Shown one piece after another: positions 17,016 to 23,706 of a DNA stretch of 64,000 nucleotides; the stretch's first letter is position 1, and each line of letters begins with the position of its first letter. Location of the stretch: contig JASHPJ010000070.1 in assembly GCA_030038195.1 (NCBI GenBank), forward strand, positions 52,405 through 116,404. Reading direction: 5' to 3'. The DNA is from Acidobacteriaceae bacterium. GTDB lineage: Bacteria > Acidobacteriota > Terriglobia > Terriglobales > Acidobacteriaceae. The translations under genes were made by a program, and so were the position numbers. The notes under the pieces are model-generated. The model did not search any database. It saw nothing but the letters and a program-made list of their open reading frames with translations, and had not been told where the DNA came from.

Positions 17016-18028
17016 TTGTCGCAATGCAGGAGAATGCAACGGAGGAGCAGATCGACGCCGTCATCGACGTGATGCTCGAGTCCGGAGTCAACGTGCACCG
17101 CACCACCGGCGCGATGCAGACCATCCTGGCCGCCGTGGGCCCCACCGCCGGACTCGACCTGAGCAAGTTCGAGGTGCTGCCCGGCGTGCTTCACGTGCAC
17201 CGCATCAGCTCGCCGTATAAGCTGGCCGGCCGGGCCTTCCGGCCCGACGGCACGGTGGTCGCATTTCCAAATGGCGCGGCGATTGGCGGCGGGAAAGTGG
17301 CCATGATCGGCGGCCCTTGTTCCATCGAGAATCGCGAGCAGATCTTCGCCATCGCCCTCGCGGTAAAAGCCGCCGGCGGCCGCTTTCTGCGCGGCGGGGC
17401 ATTCAAGCCGCGCAGCTCGCCGTACTCGTTCCAGGGGCTGGGCATTCCCGGCCTGGAGCTGATGCGCGAGGCAGCGGACGCAAACGGATTGGCCACGGTG
17501 AGCGAGGTGATGGAGATCGCGCAGATCGAGCCGATGCTGCCGTATGTGGACTGCTTCCAGGTGGGCGCGCGCAACATGCAGAACTTCAACCTGCTGCGCG
17601 AGTTGGGCCAGGTGCGCAAGCCGGTGCTGCTCAAGCGCGGCATCGCGGCGACGATCGAGGAGCTGCTGCTCTCGAGCGAGTACATTCTCTCCGGCGGCAA
17701 CTACGACGTGATCCTGTGCGAGCGCGGCATACGCACCTATGAAACAGCCACGCGCAACACCATGGACATCTCGGCGATTCCGGTTCTCAAGAAGCTCTCG
17801 CATCTGCCGGTGGTTGCCGACCCTTCGCATGGCACGGGCCGGCGCGACATGGTGGCTCCCATGGCCAAGGCTGCGGTGGCTGCCGGCGCAGACGCGCTGC
17901 TGATCGAGATCCATCCCAACGCCGACAAGGCTGTTTCCGACGCCGCGCAGACAATGTACCTGGAAGACTTCGCCCGGCTGACGGGAGAGCTGCGCACCAT
18001 TGCCCAGGCCGTGGGGAGGACGCTGTAA
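17012..18028 (+). CDS. aroF: 3-deoxy-7-phosphoheptulonate synthase (DAHP synthase, type I-beta)
   Basis: 338 residues. An N-terminal ferredoxin-like regulatory domain (about 1-70, MIVAMQENATEEQIDAVIDV) precedes the KDO8PS-like TIM barrel. The metal site uses Cys103 (GGPCSIENREQ) plus later His/Glu/Asp; substrate loops are GGAFKPRSSPYSFQG, LLKRG, VADPSHGTGRRD and EIHPNADKA. It condenses PEP and erythrose-4-phosphate. The N-terminal domain is the known site of Tyr/Phe or prephenate feedback in this class. Confidence 0.95.
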   Translation: MIVAMQENATEEQIDAVIDVMLESGVNVHRTTGAMQTILAAVGPTAGLDLSKFEVLPGVLHVHRISSPYKLAGRAFRPDGTVVAFPNGAAIGGGKVAMIGGPCSIENREQIFAIALAVKAAGGRFLRGGAFKPRSSPYSFQGLGIPGLELMREAADANGLATVSEVMEIAQIEPMLPYVDCFQVGARNMQNFNLLRELGQVRKPVLLKRGIAATIEELLLSSEYILSGGNYDVILCERGIRTYETATRNTMDISAIPVLKKLSHLPVVADPSHGTGRRDMVAPMAKAAVAAGADALLIEIHPNADKAVSDAAQTMYLEDFARLTGELRTIAQAVGRTL

Positions 18029-18043
18029 GATGGAGCGAAGAGA

Positions 18044-18079
18044 GCGGAGTTAGCGGTGTAAGCGGGGTTAGCGGAGCTA
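18044..18079 (+). repeat. 9-bp tandem repeat, four units
   Basis: Four units close to GCGGRGTTA follow each other without spacing (GCGGAGTTA, GCGGTGTAA, GCGGGGTTA, GCGGAGCTA). The same 9-bp unit forms an array inside alaS (48342-48377) and a partial one behind dut (about 36549-36565). Confidence 0.75.
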
Positions 18080-18110
18080 GGACTCTGACCGCTCGAATTT
18101 GCACTATGCT

Positions 18111-18149
18111 GGGTGCCCCAGGTCCGGATTTTCGGACCTGGGAAACCAC
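18111..18149 (+). repeat. GGGTGCCCC...GGGAAACCAC palindromic element, copy 1
   Basis: GGGTGCCCC and GGGAAACCAC frame the perfect stem CCCAGGTCCG/CGGACCTGGG with a GATTTT loop region. The same frame with a different inner palindrome recurs at 36615-36667 (minus) and 43862-43918. Confidence 0.7.
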
Positions 18150-18220
18150 GATGCCAAGGCACGAAATCATCCGGTCAGCGACCTAAGGACCTAACTCCGC
18201 GAACACCGTTGAAAGACGCC

Positions 18221-19081
18221 ATGATCGAGCGCATCGCCATCCTGGGAACGGGCCTGCTGGGCACATCGGCGGGCCTGGCGTTGCGCGCGGCTGGTTTTCA
18301 GGGCCAGATCGCTGGTTGGAACCGTAGCCGCGACCAGGCCAGTCTAGCGCTCGAGATGGGAGCGCTCTCGGCGATTGCCGACGATCCCATCGAAGCCGCG
18401 CGCACGAGCCAGGTGGTGCTGCTAGCCATGCCCATCTACGCCACGCTGGACTACATGGCGCAGCTTTCGAACGGGCTCACGCCGGATCATCTGGTGACCG
18501 ATGTGGGCAGCACCAAGCGCATCATCGCCGAGTCTGCCGTGCGGCTGTTCAACTCGCCCACGCGTCCGGCGTTTCTGCCCGGCCATCCCATGGCCGGCAA
18601 GGAGCGCGGCGGCGCTTCGCTGGGAGATGCCGATCTTTTTCGCGGGGCGGTGTGGCTGTTTACCGACGATCCGGCTGCGCGGCGCTCGCCCGCGGCCATC
18701 GCGCTCGTTCAGTCGTGGCGGGAGTGGGTGGTGAAGATGGGTGCACGTGTGATCGATCTGGACGCGGCGCGTCACGACGAGCTCGTGGCCTGGGTCAGCC
18801 ATCTGCCGCAGTTCGTCTCCACGGCGCTCAGCGCGCTGCTCGAAGAAGAGGTGGGCAATGCGCCGGAGCTCAGAGACGTGGGCGGCCGCGCATTGCGCGA
18901 GATGACGCGTCTCGGCTCGAGCCCGTACTCGATGTGGCGGGATATCGCGCACACCAACACCGAAGCGATCGAGCGGGCGATCTACGCGCTCGAACAGCGT
19001 CTGGCGCATCTGCGCGAGAACCTGCGCACGCCGGCGCTGCGCAGCGAGTTCGAGCAGGCCAACCGCTTCCGGCGCGAGTAG
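18221..19081 (+). CDS. tyrA: Prephenate dehydrogenase
   Basis: 286 residues from ATG 18221, chosen because the NAD-binding fold starts at once (ILGTGLLGTSAGLALRAAG). The dehydrogenase core follows: VTDVGSTKR, FLPGHPMAGKERGG (His of the active site) and WVSHLPQFVSTAL. It oxidises prephenate to 4-hydroxyphenylpyruvate for tyrosine. There is no ACT domain, so feedback would have to come from the DAHP synthase end. It follows the DAHP synthase after 192 nt that hold two repeat elements. Confidence 0.92.
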   Translation: MIERIAILGTGLLGTSAGLALRAAGFQGQIAGWNRSRDQASLALEMGALSAIADDPIEAARTSQVVLLAMPIYATLDYMAQLSNGLTPDHLVTDVGSTKRIIAESAVRLFNSPTRPAFLPGHPMAGKERGGASLGDADLFRGAVWLFTDDPAARRSPAAIALVQSWREWVVKMGARVIDLDAARHDELVAWVSHLPQFVSTALSALLEEEVGNAPELRDVGGRALREMTRLGSSPYSMWRDIAHTNTEAIERAIYALEQRLAHLRENLRTPALRSEFEQANRFRRE

Positions 19082-19183
19082 GCTTTTCCACATGCAAATT
19101 TGCGATCGAAGATAAGGCGGATCGGCCCGGCTCGCATCGGCAGACGGCCTGTCATTCCCGTTGTCTGCGTTGCGTAGCGCTGG

Positions 19184-20617
19184 CTACGCCTCATCGGTCT
19201 TCGACCGCGCGCCGCGCCAGTAAAGAAAGAGGCCGATGAGGATGGAACCCATGGTGCCCCCGATCACGTCTACCAGGAACACGCGCTTGTCGACTCCACC
19301 GGGAGGGAAGAAGGAGAGTGCGATGCCGATAAGGACGACAAGAAAGCCGAGACTGCCGCAGATCCAGGCACCGGCTTTGCCGCCAGGCACGAGCACGGCG
19401 TGCGGGTTTTCACTGCGGTCCTGGCGGCCTGAGAGCTTGATGATGGCGGCAAACATGTAAAGGAACGGAATGAAGTAAAGGATGATGGCCGCGGCGACAA
19501 CCACCTGATACGCGGCGATGACGCCAGGGTTTTTGATCTGGCTCAGGAGCAGGATTGCGCCGGAGAGGGTAGCCTGCACGAGGATCGAAACCCAGGGCGT
19601 CTTCCACTTGGGATGGATATTACCGAACGCGGCGGGCAGATAGCGGTCGATACCCACCACGAAGGGGACGCGTGCGATGCCGGCTACGGTGGTGCCTACG
19701 CCGCCCACATTGCCGGCCGCGGCCAGCAGCGCGGCAAAGATGCCGAGAAAGCTGAGCTTGAGCGCCGTCGATCCGGAGGCGATGGCGCCAAAGACGCCGC
19801 TCTGCGGATCAACCCCGGCTGCGGGCACCAGAGCAAGCACGGCAAAGGTGCCGGCGATGTACATCAGGGCAATCAGCGCGCCTGCGCCGAAGACTGCGCG
19901 GGGCAGCGTGCGGCGGGGATCGCGCACTTCTTCGCTCATGGCGGAAACCAGCTCGAGGCCGGTAAACGCGAAGGCTATCTGCGACCAGAAGTTCACCGTG
20001 TCCCAGTTCCACGTGGGCATCATGTTTTTGAGTGTGAAGTGGGTGGCCGAGCCGTGGCGCATGCAGACGACGGCGGCGACCAGCACGAGAATGAGCAGGG
20101 GCAGATAGGTGCCCACGCCACCCGCGTTCTGGAGCCACTTGCCGATGTTCAGGCCCACGATGTTCAGGGCCACGGCAATCACCAGCATGGCAATCGACAC
20201 GGTGAGTAGAAAGGCGCGGTCCTCAGCGAGCGCTGCGCCGCGCGCGCCCAGGATGTATGCGCCCATCGAAGCACTGGCCAGCAGCAGGCCGGGAAAATAA
20301 AAGACGGTGTAGATCCAGTAGGTCCATCCGGCGATGAAGCCGTGAAATGCGCCGAAGGCCTCGCGCGACCATACGTACAGACCACCCTCTACAGGAAAGC
20401 GCGACGAGAGCTCGTTGATGACCAGCGCGCCGGGCACGAAGAACAAGACCGCGGCCAGCACCCACAGGCTGATGGACGAGGCGCCGTTGTGGCCCGCGGC
20501 GGCGATCCAGCGCGGCCCCAGCACGGTGGCGATGTTGAACAGCAGCACATCCCAGAAGCCCATCGCCTTGCGCAACTGCGATTTGGTTCCAGCCGCGTCG
20601 CGCGGGGGAATGATCAT
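19184..20617 (-). CDS. APC-family amino acid permease
   Basis: 477 residues and about 12 membrane segments. The first helix has FWDVLLFNIATVLGPRW, and the segment VPGALVINELSSRFPVEGGLYVWSREAFG (read from about residue 61) carries the broken-helix Gly-rich loop typical of APC transporters. The family imports or exchanges amino acids or polyamines; the substrate cannot be told from sequence. It stands alone, with the MarR gene 86 nt upstream on the same strand. Confidence 0.88.
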   Translation of the reverse strand: MIIPPRDAAGTKSQLRKAMGFWDVLLFNIATVLGPRWIAAAGHNGASSISLWVLAAVLFFVPGALVINELSSRFPVEGGLYVWSREAFGAFHGFIAGWTYWIYTVFYFPGLLLASASMGAYILGARGAALAEDRAFLLTVSIAMLVIAVALNIVGLNIGKWLQNAGGVGTYLPLLILVLVAAVVCMRHGSATHFTLKNMMPTWNWDTVNFWSQIAFAFTGLELVSAMSEEVRDPRRTLPRAVFGAGALIALMYIAGTFAVLALVPAAGVDPQSGVFGAIASGSTALKLSFLGIFAALLAAAGNVGGVGTTVAGIARVPFVVGIDRYLPAAFGNIHPKWKTPWVSILVQATLSGAILLLSQIKNPGVIAAYQVVVAAAIILYFIPFLYMFAAIIKLSGRQDRSENPHAVLVPGGKAGAWICGSLGFLVVLIGIALSFFPPGGVDKRVFLVDVIGGTMGSILIGLFLYWRGARSKTDEA

Positions 20618-20703
20618 AGCTTCAAACCTTGCGTCACGCCGGGAATGCAGTCCGTATGCGCTGATGATACTGGACGCGGCAAGGCCGCATCCATCCGCGC
20701 CGA

Positions 20704-21216
20704 TCAGGGGCGCAGACCGGCGTCTACGCGCGCCTTGCCCATGGTCTCGAAGAAGCGCACCACGGCTTCCAGGTCGCGCTCCGGCAGAGTGGACAGCAGG
20801 CGCCGTGTCTCGCGCTCTACGCCCTCGTACATCCCGGCCAGCTTGCGCAGCCTGGCGGGAACAATCGCGATCAGCAGGCTGCGCCGGTCAGCCGGGTTGG
20901 GCTCGCGGCGGATATAGCCGGCTTTTTCCAGGCGATCAAGAGCGACGGTGACGCCGCCGCTGCTCAGGCCGGTGGAGGCGGCAAGTTTGCCGGGCGTCGC
21001 CGGTCCGTAGAGCTGCAGCGTGTGCACCATCTGTATGTCGGTGAGGCCCATGCCGGCGCGCTCCGCGGCCTGCGCGTTGAAGAAGATGCCGGCCATGAGA
21101 AACTTGCGAATCTCCAGCACAACGCGGTCGGCAGTGGTCTCAGGCTCCGGAACCCGCGCCAGGTCAACTGTCTTGCGGCCGGTCTTTTCTTTTCCACCTC
21201 CGGATTTTTTCCGCAT
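20704..21216 (-). CDS. MarR-family transcriptional regulator
   Basis: 170 residues. The winged helix-turn-helix is at about 55-125: MVHTLQLYGPATPGKLAAST, GLSSGGVTVALDRLEKAGYI (recognition helix) and wing REPNPADRRSLLIAIV. The N-terminus is Lys-rich. It diverges from a methyltransferase gene, with an excellent 10-bp inverted repeat between them. MarR proteins usually repress their own and the neighbouring gene and let go when a small molecule binds. Confidence 0.9.
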   Translation of the reverse strand: MRKKSGGGKEKTGRKTVDLARVPEPETTADRVVLEIRKFLMAGIFFNAQAAERAGMGLTDIQMVHTLQLYGPATPGKLAASTGLSSGGVTVALDRLEKAGYIRREPNPADRRSLLIAIVPARLRKLAGMYEGVERETRRLLSTLPERDLEAVVRFFETMGKARVDAGLRP

Positions 21217-21235
21217 GCGTGCTCTCTCAAATTAC

Positions 21236-21264
21236 TTTACATTAAAAGTATCTTAGTTTATAAG
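21236..21264 (+). promoter_or_regulatory. Promoter of the methyltransferase gene
   Basis: TTTACA (21236-21241) and TATAAG (21259-21264) are spaced by 17 nt, close to sigma-70 consensus. The MarR operator candidate covers the spacer and the -10 box. Confidence 0.65.
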
Positions 21265-21270
21265 ATACTT
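21246..21270. promoter_or_regulatory. Operator candidate for MarR regulator
   Basis: AAGTATCTTA (21246-21255) and TAAGATACTT (21261-21270) are perfect inverted copies around GTTTA. It overlaps the promoter and lies 15 nt before the methyltransferase start, 30 nt before the divergent MarR start, so repression of both is likely. Confidence 0.75.
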
Positions 21271-21285
21271 GGAGGAATCAGTCGA

Positions 21286-21938
21286 ATGTCTTCTACCATC
21301 AAAGCATACAAGGGCATGGGCATGGAGGGCGGCGTGGCGCGCTGGTACGACCGCACCACGCGCAAGGACGTGCCGGAGTTCCGCTCGCTGGCCGCGCGCA
21401 TCGCAGCGATCGCTCCACCCGCGGCACAGGTGCTGGAGGTTGCGCCCGGCCCCGGCTTCCTTTCCATCGAGCTTGCCCGCCGCGGGCTCAGCGTGCGCGC
21501 TGTGGACATCAGCAAGACCTTTGTGGACATCGCGCGCCGCAACGCCGCCGCCGAGGGCGCGAACGTCCGCTTCGAGCCGGGCAACGCTTCGGCACTGCCG
21601 GTTGAAACCGCGAGCGCCGACTTCGTGATGTGCCGGGCCGCATTCAAGAACTTCTCCGAGCCGGTGAAGGCGCTGGCCGAGATGCGCCGCGGCCCGGCGG
21701 GATGGCGCTGGTCATCGATCTGCGCCGCGACGTCAGCGGAAAGGAGATCAAGCGCTACGTCGATGGACTGGGCGTGAGCTGGCCGAATCGCTTCTTCATG
21801 CGCTTCGTCTTTCGCGTTTCGCTCATCAAGCGTGCGTACCTGGTGGAGGAGATGCGGCGCATGGCCGTCGAAGCCCGCTGGACCGATCCGCGCATCGACA
21901 GCTCGCCGCTGGGTTTTGAGGCGTGGCTGAAAAAATAG
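21286..21938 (+). pseudogene. SAM-dependent methyltransferase with frameshift
   Basis: The start at 21286 has GGAGGA just upstream. Class I methyltransferase motifs are clear: VLEVAPGPGFLSIELARRG (SAM loop), AVDISKTFVDIA and FVMCRAAFKNFSEP. Near 21690 the frame changes: the expected continuation RPGGMALVIDLRRDVSGKE is found in another frame (from about 21695) and runs to a stop at 21938. The local sequence fits a loss of about 7 nt between EMRR and PGGM. Both halves together give a normal length of about 217 residues. It may be inactive in this strain or a sequencing error. Confidence 0.8.
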
Positions 21939-21951
21939 GCCGGCGCGCGGC

Positions 21952-22416
21952 TCAGTTCACTTCCGTGGCCTGGTGGACGGGATCGATGATCTCCAGCCCC
22001 TCGCCCTTTGCGGCTTCCAGCAGCGGAGCAGAGGCCGAGACAAAGACGATCTCAGTGCCCTTGAACATATCGCGCGCGGCCAGCACGGCGCCCAGTTGCA
22101 GCGCCTGCGGCCAGCGCAACTGGGTGCGGTCGAGCAGTTGCCGCGCGGCCTCAAGGACGGCCGGGTTCAGCGGCTGCTGCACGGCGCGCGCTGACTCGAG
22201 ACGCAGCGTCTCCAGCGCTTGCGCCACGTCGGCCTGGGCAATGTCGCCGGCACGCTCGCGGCGGCGGATGGCGGCGTAAACCTCGAGCGGCGTGGAGGCC
22301 GAGATCAGCTTGCGGTTGTCTTCCACGGTTTCCATGAGCCGGATGAGCGCGTCTGTGCCCGGCTCCTGCACAAAGAGCTTGATGAATGCCGTGGCTTCAA
22401 GAAAGTAGAAGCTCAC
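21952..22416 (-). CDS. PIN-domain-like protein with altered acidic residues
   Basis: 154 residues. The layout is that of VapC-like PIN domains: YFLEATAFIKLFVQEPGT at the start, PLEVYAAIRRRERAG in the middle, ALQLGAVLAARD and IVFVSASAPLLEAAKGEG late. The usual Asp of the first strand (D-T/S-A) is Glu7, the third acidic position (normally DALHLATA) is Gln, and the fourth (normally T-x-D) is Ala/Ser. So the metal site is probably weakened or lost. Its start overlaps the stop of the upstream partner gene by 4 nt. Role unknown. Confidence 0.75.
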   Translation of the reverse strand: MSFYFLEATAFIKLFVQEPGTDALIRLMETVEDNRKLISASTPLEVYAAIRRRERAGDIAQADVAQALETLRLESARAVQQPLNPAVLEAARQLLDRTQLRWPQALQLGAVLAARDMFKGTEIVFVSASAPLLEAAKGEGLEIIDPVHQATEVN

Positions 22417-23132
22417 TCTTCACTCCGTTCCTCTTCAATGGCATCGGTGGCCGCGTCGCCCTGCACTGCGACCGGATGGAAGCGCTGCGCCTCTTCCGGA
22501 ATCCCCGCCTCAGCGCGATTGAGACGAATGGTGGTCGTGGGATAGGCCGGCGTCTTGGGGTTGGCGATCTTGCTGGTCATCACCACGCCGCGCTGGATGG
22601 CTTCGGCCAGCACTGCCTGGCGCGTCTCCGGATGCTGGTTCCAGCGGTATGACTTGCGCGGCAGGAACGAGTCGCGGAACCACTTGAGCGCGATGAATGC
22701 ATGACCGCCGCGCTCAGCCTCAGCCAGCGCCGCGCACAACTCCTTCACGCGCGTGTCCATGTCTGCCGGCAGCACGTCCTGCTGCTCGTCGTCTTCCTCG
22801 TCTGCGGCGTGCGCCGCAGCCAGGCGCGGCGCGCGCACCGGCCGCGGGGCAGGCTCGCCCTCGCCCACGCGCTCGAAGTAGATGCGAACTTCGTCTTCCT
22901 CCGGCGACCAAGTGTCGGCCGAGGCGTTGCGGCGCTTGCTGCGTCCGTTTTCGCTGCAAAGCTCTACGATGGCCTGATAGCCGGGAGGAGAAAGAAAGCG
23001 CAGCGCGCGCGCCAGTCCTGGATCCTGTGAATACTGCAGCTCGTTCAACGCGTCTTCAATAATCTCCTCAGCGGCGGGAATGCTCAGATTGCCGGTTTCT
23101 ACGCTGTTCTGTGCAGCTCTTGTCGATTTCAT
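22413..23132 (-). CDS. Hypothetical partner of the PIN-like protein
   Basis: 239 residues from ATG 23132 (GGAGAG upstream). Three parts can be seen: an N-terminal helical segment (about 15-65, EEIIEDALNELQYSQDPG), an acidic linker (about 110-125, ADEEDDEQQD) and a conserved-looking C-terminal block (about 145-205, IALKWFRDSFLPRKSYRW...NPKTPAYPTTTIRLNR) that could be a small winged helix. No known antitoxin family is recognised. The 4-nt overlap with the PIN-like gene points to a two-gene unit. Confidence 0.65.
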   Translation of the reverse strand: MKSTRAAQNSVETGNLSIPAAEEIIEDALNELQYSQDPGLARALRFLSPPGYQAIVELCSENGRSKRRNASADTWSPEEDEVRIYFERVGEGEPAPRPVRAPRLAAAHAADEEDDEQQDVLPADMDTRVKELCAALAEAERGGHAFIALKWFRDSFLPRKSYRWNQHPETRQAVLAEAIQRGVVMTSKIANPKTPAYPTTTIRLNRAEAGIPEEAQRFHPVAVQGDAATDAIEEERSEE

Positions 23133-23706
23133 GAAGTTCTCTCCGGTTGCTGTATCTTGTGTCCGCATTGGCGGCGATGGCTGTCAAAAGTTCCCAGGGG
23201 AAAGGAAGTTGCCGCCCCTTGCAGCCTGCCAGCCTCTTCGTGCTCTAAAAACTTGCTCTGCCATCCTGAAGGGACCCGGCGTTGCCTGTCCGGCGGGGAA
23301 AGTATCCGCTTCTTTTGAAACCCGGTATACAGCACATGCTGAAATCCATGTGCGCGGCTTCAACCGGACGCGGCCACCGGCTTTTGCGGCGGGCGGCGCG
23401 GCCTGGCCTCTACAATGGTTTTGCGCAGCTGATTTGCTGGCGCCAAGGATTCCTGCTTCGATCGATCCTGCAAGCGGAATCCAATAGACTTCTCATCAAT
23501 GTAAGACGGCACATGAGTGAATACGGCTTTTACCCGCCAGAGCCTTTATTTCCCGTCAACCACGTGAATTTTCGGGCAAATTCTGGCTTAATCCCAAACT
23601 ATACAACCTCCGGTGCTTCTCATGTTAACCCTTTCCGGAAGTTTTCGCGGAAAAGTTAACGCTCCCCGCCGCTTACTTCAGACGCGCAAATCCGTACAAT
23701 AAGTAC
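23133..23706. other. Intergenic region upstream of the large exported protein
   Basis: 574 nt with no supported gene. An open frame at 23282-23659 lacks a ribosome site and family features. The end holds the TACAAT box for the next gene. Confidence 0.5.
23695..23700 (+). promoter_or_regulatory. -10 box placed for a leaderless start
   Basis: TACAAT ends 6 nt before ATG 23707, so transcription would begin at or next to the start codon. No ribosome site is visible before the ATG. The -35 region is weak (CTTACT-like). Confidence 0.4.

Noticed and set aside
19613..20209. 198-residue plus-strand frame over the APC permease
   Set aside because: Antisense shadow of a 12-helix membrane protein gene, with Gly/His/Gln-rich composition.
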